A DNA stretch of 64,000 bases. It comes from Pseudanabaena sp. BC1403 (GTDB taxonomy: Bacteria > Cyanobacteriota > Cyanobacteriia > Pseudanabaenales > Pseudanabaenaceae). Within the stretch, counting starts at the first letter, position 1. Each line of letters opens with the position of its first letter. The stretch is taken from positions 1-64,000 of the forward strand of contig NZ_PDDM01000016.1 in the NCBI RefSeq assembly GCF_002914585.1, read 5' to 3'. Shown piece by piece: positions 34,769-42,663 of this stretch. The position numbers and the translations under genes are program-made. Under the pieces are notes generated by a model, which was not told the origin of the DNA, made no database searches, and was given only the letters and a program-made list of their open reading frames with translations.

Positions 34769-36436
34769 CTACTTCTTATCATTTAGCGTAGTCACTTCAT
34801 CGATCGTGCCATTGCTTCCCTTGTCGAGTTCTAACGTCAACTTGGCTCCATTACCAGTCCACTTTGCGTAGTCAAGATAAAGTGTATCGCCCGAAGCTAA
34901 AGTTAAGTCTTCACCTTCAAAGCTTTGCTCTCGTTTGTCGTCAATGCGCGAAAGGATCAGATTAAAAATTGCTTCCTCTTTTGTATCAGTAATTTTGATA
35001 CCGAGGCGACCTTTGGCTGTGTCCAGATTGGCGCTTATAGTACCGCCAGCATCAATGTCTACACTGTCTAACTCAAACTCGTAGTCATCTTTGTCAGTAG
35101 CAATCCCAAACAGGATATTGGGCGCTTCGGAGTTGCTGGGATTGTAAGATAGGCTGCGACCGTTGGCGCTAAACTTGATGGCATCTTTTTGACCAGCAAT
35201 TACCTTAATACCCGATAGCCCTAAGTCGTACCCAGGACCGATCATCACTACATCTGTCAATTCTTTACCATTCGTTTCACTACTCGATTGTAGTGTCATC
35301 GTAAAAGGAGTGCCGACAGGAATGTTATAGATTGGTTCTTCGTCGTCTTTCCAGAGTTCAGAACTCTTCATAGGAATAAAGGACGCACCAGGGAAAGCAT
35401 TAACAAACTTCCCGTTCTCGTAGCCAATCTTACTGCTGCCGTTGGTGATCAGCAGATCGGAGTCTCCTTCTAGGAAAATCTGGTTGAATTTAGCTGCTGC
35501 GATCGCCTTACCTTTAGCAACAATTTCTTCGGAGCTATTGCTACCCAACTCCTCTGCACTACCACAGAAATCACATTGCTGTTGTTGCAACCGAGGTGGT
35601 GTAGGTGTGAGGGTAAGTGTCTTCGATTGAGCATCACCAACATACTCAGACTCAGGTTCGCCTGGTTTGGTCGAGGCATTGTATTGCCAAGTGTTGTCAT
35701 TGACATCAATTTCAACGTGCCGTTCTAGATTTGGGTGATTATTGTCGTAGACCAACACAGATAATTTGCCATCGCCCAAGTCTTTGATCGCATAGGGTGT
35801 GATGGCGTGTCCACCTTTAAAACCTGACTGGTAGATGCCCATAGTGTAGGTAGGATCGGCGGTTGATTTCAACCCTTCCTTTAGTAGCTCTACAATCTCG
35901 ACTGGGGTTTTGTCTTTAATCTCACTAGAGGAAGTCGGAGCAACTCCCTGAGTAGCAAACCAGTAAGCAATTTCACGCTGAAGTTTCTTGTTACCTTGCA
36001 GTGCGAGGTTAGTTGGTTTCCCAAATTCTTCTGCTATTGTTTTGTCGGTGTATAGGAGGAGACTTAGAGCCGCCATACCTTCACAATGCCCTCCATCCAT
36101 GCCTTTATTAGTCTCCTCCATCCACCGTTCAGCAGGCGGAGTTAATACACATTGTTCCCCTTGAGTCGCACAAACCTGATCGCCAAACATCCGTCTCATA
36201 TCAACGGGAGTGAGGTTTTGAATGCCGTCTTCATTGCCATAGTTCTCGAAACTGAAACCATTAGTTTCGGGGCGAAAGCCAAGATCGATAGGCAGTGATT
36301 TGTTTTGACTAATATTTTTTGAGGCGATCGCAGTTTTTTCTAAGCTCATGGCTTGATTGGGCTGGCAACCGAACAAAATGGAGATCGCCACGCTGAATGA
36401 GATCGCCAAGAACCAAAATGATCGAATACGAACCAT
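34769..36436 (-). CDS. Lipoprotein with possible papain-like Cys/His/Asn pattern
   Basis: The 555-residue precursor has a signal peptide ending in the lipobox ILFGC (Cys at 24), so it is probably anchored to a membrane and exposed to the periplasm or outside. The first half has GGHCEGMAALSLL (about residue 118), FKGGHAITPYAI (about 218) and VYDNNHP, spaced like the Cys, His and Asn/Asp of papain-fold enzymes. The CDFCG motif near 290 could bind metal or form a disulphide. The C-terminal 200 residues look like beta-rich repeats. The family is not one I can name. It starts at ATG 36436 and lies between gnd and the gnd fragment, suggesting acquisition as a unit. Confidence 0.65.
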   Translation of the reverse strand: MVRIRSFWFLAISFSVAISILFGCQPNQAMSLEKTAIASKNISQNKSLPIDLGFRPETNGFSFENYGNEDGIQNLTPVDMRRMFGDQVCATQGEQCVLTPPAERWMEETNKGMDGGHCEGMAALSLLLYTDKTIAEEFGKPTNLALQGNKKLQREIAYWFATQGVAPTSSSEIKDKTPVEIVELLKEGLKSTADPTYTMGIYQSGFKGGHAITPYAIKDLGDGKLSVLVYDNNHPNLERHVEIDVNDNTWQYNASTKPGEPESEYVGDAQSKTLTLTPTPPRLQQQQCDFCGSAEELGSNSSEEIVAKGKAIAAAKFNQIFLEGDSDLLITNGSSKIGYENGKFVNAFPGASFIPMKSSELWKDDEEPIYNIPVGTPFTMTLQSSSETNGKELTDVVMIGPGYDLGLSGIKVIAGQKDAIKFSANGRSLSYNPSNSEAPNILFGIATDKDDYEFELDSVDIDAGGTISANLDTAKGRLGIKITDTKEEAIFNLILSRIDDKREQSFEGEDLTLASGDTLYLDYAKWTGNGAKLTLELDKGSNGTIDEVTTLNDKK

Positions 36437-36831
36437 AAACTAACTCCGACGCTAGGAAAAGCCTGCGCTTAATTACAGCAAATTATGCCAAGTTAATTAC
36501 AAAATTCTTGTTATTAATGCGTTATTAAATTCTGATTTTTATTTCAGTGAAAAGCGCTATAAGTTGTTTCTACCCTGAATAATTTATATAACACGCGATG
36601 TGCAACTAAAAGTCTGAAAGACCTGATTTCTCGTACTGCACTAATGAGGATTTTGAATTTTCGGTAGCTCACACAACCTCAGAGCAATAGCTAAAAAATA
36701 GTTGCTCATCGCGTTATAACCCAATTTGCTACCCATTAAATTAAAAAGGAAGAAAAGTAAAAGGCTCGCTTTGCTAGCTTTTTACTTTTCTTCCTTGAGT
36801 CAAAATATTAAAGGCTATTGCCCCTTTATTT
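36437..36831. other. Interval between the lipoprotein gene and gnd
   Basis: No gene is seen. The 3' side holds the palindrome at 36746-36796, close to the gnd stop. The rest is AT-rich and must contain the lipoprotein gene's promoter. I see no recombinase gene or tRNA here. Confidence 0.5.
36746..36796. terminator. Palindromic terminator after gnd
   Basis: Arms aaggaagaaaagtaaaa pair perfectly at the outside, with a slightly imperfect centre around gctcgctttgctagc. It lies about 35 bases past the gnd stop (minus strand). The gnd fragment at 34630 lacks such a palindrome. Confidence 0.75.
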
Positions 36832-38256
36832 TTACTTCATCCACTCGGTGTGGAAAAATTCGCCTCTGGGTTTATCGGTGCGCTCATAGGTATGAGCACC
36901 GAAGTAATCACGTTGAGCTTGTGTCAAGTTTTGAGGTAGGCGATCGCGTCGGTAGCTATCGAAATAATCGAGAGATGCACTAAACGCGGGGATCGGAATA
37001 CCCAACTGTGCCGCAGCCATGACGACCTTACGCCAAGCAGCTTCTTTGGTCAGAATAGTTTGTGTAAAGTCAGGATCAACTAACAAATTAGGCAATTGAG
37101 GATTGCGTTGAAAAGCTAGCTTGATCTTGTCAAGGAAAGCAGCGCGGATAATGCAACCACCTTTCCAAATCCGTGCAATTTCGCCAAGATTTAAGTCGTA
37201 GCCAAACTCGCGAGAGGCTGCGCCCAAAAGCGCCATACCTTGAGCGTAGGAACAAATTTTGGAGCAGTAAAGGGCATCACGTACCGCATCGATAAATTCT
37301 TGGCGATTGCCTTCATATTTACCAGAAGTTGAACTGATTAGAACCTTCGAGGCAGCCACCCGTTGTTCCTTATAAGAAGACATCACCCGCGCAGTCACCG
37401 CCGCGATCATCGTGGGGATCGGTACGCCAAGATCAAAGGCACTTTCCACAGTCCATTTGCCTGTCCCCTTTTGACCAGCCGCATCCACAATCTTGTTGAC
37501 TAATGCATCCCCAGTGAGCTCATCAGTTTTTGTGAAAATATCAGCTGTGATATCGATGAGATAAGAATCAAGTTCTGAACTTTTCCATGCGGTAAAGGTT
37601 TCGTGCAACTCACTTGCCGTCAAGCCTAAACCAGTGCTGAGTAAATCGTAAGCTTCAGCAATCAACTGCATATCGCCATATTCAATGCCGTTATGCACCA
37701 TTTTTACGTAATGCCCCGCACTACCTTTGCCAATGTAGGTCACACAAGCGCCATCATCGACTTGAGCAGCAATTTTGGTCACAATCGGCTCAATTTCTGC
37801 ATAGGCAGACTTTTGCCCGCCAGGCATCATGCTAGGGCCATTGAGAGCGCCTTCTTCGCCGCCACTCACGCCCATACCGATGAATTTAAGATTGAGCGCT
37901 TCTAGCTCAACAGTGCGACGTTCAGTATCGCCAAAGAGCGAGTTACCACCATCAATAATAATGTCGCCTTCTTCCAGAAATGGGATTAGCTCTTGGATTA
38001 CGGCATCAACTGGCGCTCCAGCCTTAACCATAATCAGCATTTTGCGAGGTCGCTCTAGGGAAGCAACAAATTCAGCGATCGTGAATGTGCCTTTAAAATT
38101 CTTGCCCGCAGCGCGTGTAGCTAGAAATTTATCCGTCTTGTCGCGACTACGGTTATAAACACTCATCGAAAACCCATTGCGCTCAATGTTTAGAGCAAGG
38201 TTTTCTCCCATCACCGCCAAACCAATCAATCCAAAATTTTGCTTGTCAGATGTCAT
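36832..38256 (-). CDS. gnd: 6-phosphogluconate dehydrogenase, decarboxylating
   Basis: This enzyme of the oxidative pentose phosphate pathway oxidises 6-phosphogluconate to ribulose-5-phosphate, making NADPH. The 474 residues are full length. The Rossmann motif [17 protein letters not shown] is near residue 10. The catalytic segment [19 protein letters not shown] and [14 protein letters not shown] (catalytic Lys) are present, and the C-terminus is ADYFDSYRR-like followed by LPQNLTQ. I chose ATG 38256 because gagg stands 6 bases before it. The frame stays open for six more codons. The gene is probably expressed strongly at night, when this pathway supplies reductant. Confidence 0.96.
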   Translation of the reverse strand: MTSDKQNFGLIGLAVMGENLALNIERNGFSMSVYNRSRDKTDKFLATRAAGKNFKGTFTIAEFVASLERPRKMLIMVKAGAPVDAVIQELIPFLEEGDIIIDGGNSLFGDTERRTVELEALNLKFIGMGVSGGEEGALNGPSMMPGGQKSAYAEIEPIVTKIAAQVDDGACVTYIGKGSAGHYVKMVHNGIEYGDMQLIAEAYDLLSTGLGLTASELHETFTAWKSSELDSYLIDITADIFTKTDELTGDALVNKIVDAAGQKGTGKWTVESAFDLGVPIPTMIAAVTARVMSSYKEQRVAASKVLISSTSGKYEGNRQEFIDAVRDALYCSKICSYAQGMALLGAASREFGYDLNLGEIARIWKGGCIIRAAFLDKIKLAFQRNPQLPNLLVDPDFTQTILTKEAAWRKVVMAAAQLGIPIPAFSASLDYFDSYRRDRLPQNLTQAQRDYFGAHTYERTDKPRGEFFHTEWMK

Positions 38257-38354
38257 AAAATCCTCACTTTCCATGAACGAATATGCTTCATTCCCAAAAT
38301 ACAGATCCCAAATATAGGCAAATTACCTAACTTACAGCGCTTTGCGCTCCAACC

Positions 38355-38417
38355 CGAACCAAATAAATGTTTTAAAAGTATTGCTTCGCAACGCTTTTAA
38401 AACATTTATTTGGTTCG
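38355..38417. repeat. Palindrome with cgaaccaaataaatgttttaaa arms
   Basis: Arms of about 25 bases are complementary with one or two central mismatches around ttgcttcgcaa. Unlike most others, it stands upstream of gnd rather than behind a gene end. A related palindrome with the aatgctttaaaa motif is at 47944-48005. Confidence 0.7.
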
Positions 38418-38527
38418 TTAGCTCTAAAACTGCTGTAGGGATAAAAGTATCGTAAGCGCTGATTTAGTGGGGATCGCAAATCCTTTGTAAATCCTTAATA
38501 CCATCTGTCCCAAAAGTGCTACTTTGT

Positions 38528-38569
38528 ATACCAATTTTCAACATTGCCATTTTGAAAATTTAAAACTCT
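38528..38569. repeat. Family C repeat, reverse copy
   Basis: It reads ataccaattttcaacattgc and ends aaaatttaaaactct. Its reverse complement closely matches 2764-2812. A taatacc motif at 38497 may belong to the same element, extending it leftwards. Confidence 0.6.
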
Positions 38570-38792
38570 AAGTACCTCGGCATAATGAAAAAACAGCGAA
38601 AAAACCTGTGCCGACCGCGAGGCGAACGGTACAAATTTTTGGGGTTTATATTTAATTGTGCCAAGCTACTTATAAGGGTTGGGGGGATTTCCGAGGGTGT
38701 AGCCACAAGGAAATTAGTATTACAATCAATTACTAGTCTTGCTAATAGCTAAAGCACTTGTCAGTAACTCTAATTACGAAACCGATTTTAAT

Positions 38793-38933
38793 CAGCAATT
38801 CTCATTATAAAAATCGTTTTTTTGAAAGTCTTCATTAGGTAAGCTTTCAAAAAAACGATTTTGGTGTTTGCAGTGACACATGCACTGCAAACACCAAAAT
38901 CGTTTTCATAATGAGAATTGCTAGATTTTAATG
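38793..38933. mobile_element. Second MITE-like element with 9-bp direct repeats
   Basis: The ends cagcaattctcattat and ataatgagaattgcta are inverted repeats. The interior has two stems: one around tttgaaag, and a perfect one around ggtgtttgcagtg. The 9-bp direct repeat gattttaat stands immediately outside both ends (38784-38792 and 38934-38942). The interior differs from that of the copy at 26750, so only the ends are conserved between copies. No transposase gene is present. Confidence 0.78.
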
Positions 38934-39281
38934 GCAGACTTGACTCAAAATCGTTTTTATTATTTAGAGTCGTAGAGTCGGAATATTTAAGAAAAATTAA
39001 AAAACTTAAAGAGGAGAAGTGGCACAAATCAATGTTTATTATATTTGTTTATTAAGGAGACAGATGTAGAACATTAGTTAAGGATAACGTTGTGCCAAGT
39101 CTTTGCCTACTGTTTACGCAATATCTCCGTGAAATTCTATGAAGTACTCAATCAAGTATTAACAGGACTGCATAAGAACGGTGTATGCTTATTCTAGTGA
39201 AAGATATTTAAATCTTCACTAAAGCTAGATTTGGCAATATAGCTAACCAAACTTAAGCCGCAAAGCCAATCAGCAAGGGGA

Positions 39282-39372
39282 TAGGTTAGACTACCTAGAT
39301 ATTTTATTTTTTTGCGGAACTTAGTCTAGGTAGGTTTTAAATATGGGGTTATCTCACACTTAAATGAGATAA
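39282..39372 (+). promoter_or_regulatory. Structured 5' leader, possible attenuator
   Basis: taggttagactaccta (39281-39296) can fold into a short stem just before a T-rich run. The sequence ctacctaga (39291-39299) can instead pair with tctaggtag (39325-39333), which would prevent the first stem. A further perfect 8-bp hairpin, ttatctca/tgagataa, spans 39349-39372. The whole lies 130-220 bases before the gene at 39506. Regulation by alternative folding is possible but unproven, and the first stem is weak. Confidence 0.3.
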
Positions 39373-39505
39373 GTATCAACTAAAATTCTTTCTTATGCAA
39401 ACTGTATAAGATAAATCCACTGTTGTTTTACATCACATATTTTTCTAGCAATTGCTTAGTAAGGTCTAGTCCGCAATTAGACAACTTATTTTTCTGGAGG
39501 TTCAG

Positions 39506-40618
39506 ATGAGTAAAATCAATAAGTCCAGCCAATCCGATGACTCAAACAATAAATTACCAAACTCTGTTACACCTAAACCTCCGATTAAAGACTTGCCCAA
39601 ATTAGAAGTTGTTAAAGTTATAGCTCCCAAGCTTCCAGATTCTACTCCGTCTGAAGAGCAAAAATCGTTGCCGCAGAAAGAGGAATCAGTTAAGACTGTG
39701 TCATCAGTTCCCAAGATTATCCCTGCTGCATCAAGGATAAAATTACCTACCTTAAATCGTGGTGGGGATATTCAACCCGTCGCAACTAATCGAACTGAAG
39801 AGCCTCAAGAGAACAAAGTCTGTTTGCAACCAATTCCAGAACCAACAGAGCCATTTCAGTACAGAGCGATCGGCGTAATCAACGGCAAATATATTGCTAA
39901 TGAAGACAACTTTGCGAAAGGATATATCCTAACAACAGATAGTTCTCAAGTTGATGCCGTATTACTGGGAAAGATTATTTCCATTGTCAAAAAACGCTTA
40001 GAGAGCGATCGCGAGTATTTGTGGGTTGTATATCCGCGCACAAATGACAAGGCAGGTAAATTGCATGTACAGATATCTGGGGTCTGGGCTCCTGTTGAAC
40101 TTGGAAAACCTGATATACCAATTGATCCTAATGTTCAAGATGGTTATTTCTCGGTGCGAGGTGAGATCTCAAGTCAGTCGATTGAAGATAACTCTGTCAT
40201 CGTTAAGGTTCGCCGTACTGAGCAAAAGTTTGACAAGCAAAAAGATAAGGTTACCAAAGAGTACACTAAGTTTAAAGTCCGCCTCACTGGGCTACTGCCG
40301 ACTGACGCAGTGGGGCAATTCTGGAGTGTAAATGTCCAACGTCAAGGGGATGTTTTGACAATTATTGATGGTGAATTTATCGGGATTATTCCCTATAAGG
40401 GTAAGAGGGGCTCTCAATTCAAGGGTCGTCCTAGTGGGGGCAAATTTGCACCAAGAAAGTACAACGATCGCCCCTATAGCGATCGTCCATTTAAGCCTTC
40501 CTATACGAGTGATGGCGGCGATGGGTCTATGTATCCACCCCGTCCAAGGTTTTCTACTGAAGATCGTCCACCCGTTCCAAAGCCATTAATTAAGCGCAAA
40601 GATCCAACTGATAGCTAA
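39506..40618 (+). CDS. Conserved cyanobacterial protein with disordered ends
   Basis: The 370-residue protein has a Pro/Lys/Ser-rich N-terminal 115 residues, a folded middle (about 118-310) starting FQYRAIGVINGKY and containing AVLLGKIISIVKKRLE and LWVVYPRTNDKAGKLHVQISGVW, and a basic tail rich in R, G, P and Y (RPSGGKFAPRKYNDRPYSDR). The middle resembles a family I recall only from cyanobacteria and without assigned function. The tail suggests nucleic-acid binding. ATG 39506 has a strong ribosome site (ctggagg). No signal peptide is seen. It has a long, structured leader. Confidence 0.75.
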   Translation: MSKINKSSQSDDSNNKLPNSVTPKPPIKDLPKLEVVKVIAPKLPDSTPSEEQKSLPQKEESVKTVSSVPKIIPAASRIKLPTLNRGGDIQPVATNRTEEPQENKVCLQPIPEPTEPFQYRAIGVINGKYIANEDNFAKGYILTTDSSQVDAVLLGKIISIVKKRLESDREYLWVVYPRTNDKAGKLHVQISGVWAPVELGKPDIPIDPNVQDGYFSVRGEISSQSIEDNSVIVKVRRTEQKFDKQKDKVTKEYTKFKVRLTGLLPTDAVGQFWSVNVQRQGDVLTIIDGEFIGIIPYKGKRGSQFKGRPSGGKFAPRKYNDRPYSDRPFKPSYTSDGGDGSMYPPRPRFSTEDRPPVPKPLIKRKDPTDS

Positions 40619-40662
40619 AAAAATAACCTCTCGCGTAGCGAGAGGTTATTTTTTTAGCTATC
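40610..40662. terminator. Perfect 25-bp palindrome overlapping a stop codon
   Basis: Arms gatagctaaaaaaataacct... are perfectly complementary with a gta loop. The palindrome includes the last two sense codons and the TAA of the upstream gene (gat agc taa). It is followed by the convergent gene at 40674 and can end transcripts from both sides. Confidence 0.85.
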
Positions 40663-40673
40663 AATAGTGACAA

Positions 40674-41183
40674 TTATGGTTGTAATACCATGCTCCATTC
40701 TTTGTTTTGGCTATCCCAAAATGGAGCGTCAGTTTCGCCCACAATATTTGGTCCCCAGTAAGTGCGGGAGCCATCAGTAGCAAAGGCAAAAATTACATCA
40801 CCTTTACCGATCGCAATTTTGTAATTTGGCAAAGATAGCAAAAATCCTTCTTTGCCGCCCTCATTCGGGGCAAAGTCCCAATTTAGTGGCTCGATCGCTT
40901 GCCAAACATTTTGGGAGGTAACTCGTGAAAATAAGACAATCCGCACAGAGCGATCGGTACGATTGCCAACACGAAGACTCCCGATATTTTCGCCATCATT
41001 GAGGCTGGGGCGCGTAAAAGTTGCAGGCAATGGCGGAACGATTACCTTAGCCGCTTCAGTATTTTCAGGAATATCACGGATTGGCTGTGGGGCAAAACGT
41101 TGCCATAGGGAAACACCTGTCAGGGCAATTAGCATTCCCAGACACATTGAATAAGCATATTTGACATCAAGAGTTGGTATCAC
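40674..41183 (-). CDS. Membrane-anchored protein of unknown function
   Basis: The 169 residues begin with an N-terminal hydrophobic segment (about 11-28, YSMCLGMLIALTGVSLWQRF), followed by a Pro-rich linker and a beta-rich domain (VGNRTDRSVRIVLFSR, YKIAIGKGDVIFAFATDG). It is probably anchored in the inner membrane with the domain outside. The family is not recognised. It is convergent with the gene at 39506 and shares its terminator. No functional clue comes from neighbours. Confidence 0.68.
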   Translation of the reverse strand: MIPTLDVKYAYSMCLGMLIALTGVSLWQRFAPQPIRDIPENTEAAKVIVPPLPATFTRPSLNDGENIGSLRVGNRTDRSVRIVLFSRVTSQNVWQAIEPLNWDFAPNEGGKEGFLLSLPNYKIAIGKGDVIFAFATDGSRTYWGPNIVGETDAPFWDSQNKEWSMVLQP

Positions 41184-41329
41184 AGCTTAGTTTTTGATGT
41201 TTATGTTGTTATTCTATGCTGTTTGATTGGTGAGGTTGGAATTATACCCATATCTTTTAGGATTTATAGCTGTCCTTCATAAGAGTTGTGAGTAATTCGT
41301 ACTCATTTAGCTTTAGTCACCCTAGTTAA

Positions 41330-41392
41330 GAGATAAAACACAAAAGAAAGTTGCAGTGCAAAGCGCTGCAACTTTCTTTTGTGTTTTATCTC
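41330..41392. repeat. Palindrome with gagataaaacacaaaag arms
   Basis: Arms of 27 bases are perfectly complementary around a 9-base loop (tgcaaagcg). It lies 150 bases upstream of the membrane-protein gene's start rather than after a gene, so a terminator role is not obvious. Confidence 0.75.
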
Positions 41393-41437
41393 CTGATGCA
41401 CTTGACGACAGCTATAGCAATGATTGAGTTTAGGACA

Positions 41438-41500
41438 AATCAAAACCCAAAAGAGCAATGGCGGCGCTTCGCGCCGCCATTGCTCTTTTGGGTTTTGATT
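41438..41500. repeat. Perfect 30-bp palindrome with aaaacccaaaag arms
   Basis: Thirty-base perfect arms enclose a 3-base loop (ttc); it is the longest perfect palindrome in the window. The outer arm aatcaaaacccaaaagag is shared in part with 31518, 48917 and 53650. Confidence 0.9.
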
Positions 41501-41522
41501 CTCAAAAGAATAGGCGTTATAA

Positions 41523-41557
41523 AGTGAATAGGGGCGGCAAAGCCGCCCCTATTCACT
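41523..41557. repeat. Perfect 16-bp palindrome
   Basis: Arms agtgaataggggcggc and complement around an aaa loop. GC-rich core, no adjoining T run. Confidence 0.8.
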
Positions 41558-41680
41558 GGGAAGGGAGTAAGCAAATCTTACATTGCTATACAACTCTATT
41601 TCCAATCCCCCAAAGAAATTATGGCAACACTTTATTTAGGGGATTAAAAGCTATCTCCAGTAAGGTTTTAAAATTAATAG

Positions 41681-41732
41681 GACTTACGCAAATCAACCAA
41701 GAACTAAAGTTCTTGGTTGATTTGCGTAAGTC
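41681..41732. repeat. Perfect 24-bp palindrome
   Basis: Arms gacttacgcaaatcaaccaa... are perfectly complementary around a taaa loop. Its right flank runs straight into the gcttttagcc-type repeat. Confidence 0.8.
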
Positions 41733-41863
41733 AGTTAAAACTGACTAAAGAAAGCCTCAAACCAACCTGTTTCAACAGGTTTAAGCTTTTAGCCCGCAAT
41801 TTATTGCAGGGCAGATGCGTAAGACCTAATAAAAAAAGATAATCTCTGTTTATCTTTTTTTAA

Positions 41864-42520
41864 TTAATCTTTTTCACGAGCGATCGCTACACCGTGAGAT
41901 GTACCAATACGAGTTGCGCCTGCATTGATTAAAGCGATCGCTTGTTCTCTGGTACGAATTCCACCTGAAGCCTTAATTCCAACCTTACCTCGTGAAATTT
42001 CCTTGAGAAACTTCACCATTTCAATCGTGGCAGCCCCAGCCCAGCCTGTGCCCGTTTTCAAAAAAGCTACTCCCGCATCCATACAAACCTCGGCTGCGAG
42101 TTCCTGCTCATCAGTTGTGAGCAAGCTCAATTCTAAGATAGCTTTGACGGGTTTGCCTGATTCCTCACAGATTTGAGCAATGTCCTGATGTAATAAATTA
42201 GTTTGACCAGTTTTTAACCAACCAAAATTAATGACGACATCTAATTCCGTTGCACCATTTTCCACCGCCTCCATAGCTTCATAAAGCTTAACGTTTGAGG
42301 TGGTAGCTCCGCTGGGAAAGCCGATTACAGTACAAATTTCTACTTTGGTTTTGAGTAGTCGTTCTGTCACGCGCCTGACATTGCATGGGTATACGCAGAC
42401 GCTAGCAAATCCTAAGCGATCAGCTTCTTCACAAACACGATCTACCTGTTCATCACTGGCGGCAGGATCTAATAGGGCGTAATCGATATAGGTGGCAGGG
42501 TTGATATCAGTTTGAGGCAT
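41864..42520 (-). CDS. deoC: Deoxyribose-phosphate aldolase
   Basis: This class I aldolase cleaves 2-deoxyribose-5-phosphate into glyceraldehyde-3-phosphate and acetaldehyde in nucleoside breakdown. About 218 residues. The Schiff-base lysine is K155 in AFLKTGTGW. The second essential lysine is in [11 protein letters not shown], and [12 protein letters not shown] is also conserved. I chose ATG 42520 ([10 protein letters not shown]); the frame extends four codons further to a GTG. A T-rich weak hairpin lies just beyond its stop (41838-41863). No other deo genes are nearby. Confidence 0.94.
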   Translation of the reverse strand: MPQTDINPATYIDYALLDPAASDEQVDRVCEEADRLGFASVCVYPCNVRRVTERLLKTKVEICTVIGFPSGATTSNVKLYEAMEAVENGATELDVVINFGWLKTGQTNLLHQDIAQICEESGKPVKAILELSLLTTDEQELAAEVCMDAGVAFLKTGTGWAGAATIEMVKFLKEISRGKVGIKASGGIRTREQAIALINAGATRIGTSHGVAIAREKD

Positions 42521-42663
42521 AAAACTATACACACTTAGGTAAGCGAGAGGTTACATTGGAGATTAGTGACGATAACTTCTTATAATTACTTATTCACGTT
42601 ATTTCTCACGACTTATTCTCGACTGATTAAAATTAAGCAAATATAGGCGGATATTAAATAAAT

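Larger units (their letters stand above)
38257..39505. other. Gene-poor 1.2-kb interval rich in repeats
   Basis: No convincing gene is seen in 1249 bases. It contains a palindrome at 38355-38417, the reverse copy of repeat family C (38528-38569), a decayed hairpin near 38597-38643, and a MITE-like element (38793-38933). The last 280 bases are the leader of the gene at 39506, with the structures listed separately. Confidence 0.6.
41184..41863. other. Interval filled with four strong palindromes
   Basis: No gene is seen in 680 bases. It holds perfect palindromes at 41330-41392, 41438-41500, 41523-41557 and 41681-41732. A repeat follows at about 41750-41820, with aacctgtttcaacaggttt and gcttttagcccgcaat, resembling the composite at 57931-58061. 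This is the densest palindrome cluster of the window. Confidence 0.75.

Noticed and set aside
38788-39027. 79-codon minus-strand ORF
   Set aside because: It is a translation of the inverted-repeat element at 38793-38933 and its flank, without ribosome site or coding character.
39255-39300. Possible c-di-GMP (GEMM-I) riboswitch because of gccgcaaagcc followed by ggttag...ctacc
   Set aside because: The conserved core spacing and the second helix of GEMM-I are missing; only short matches remain.
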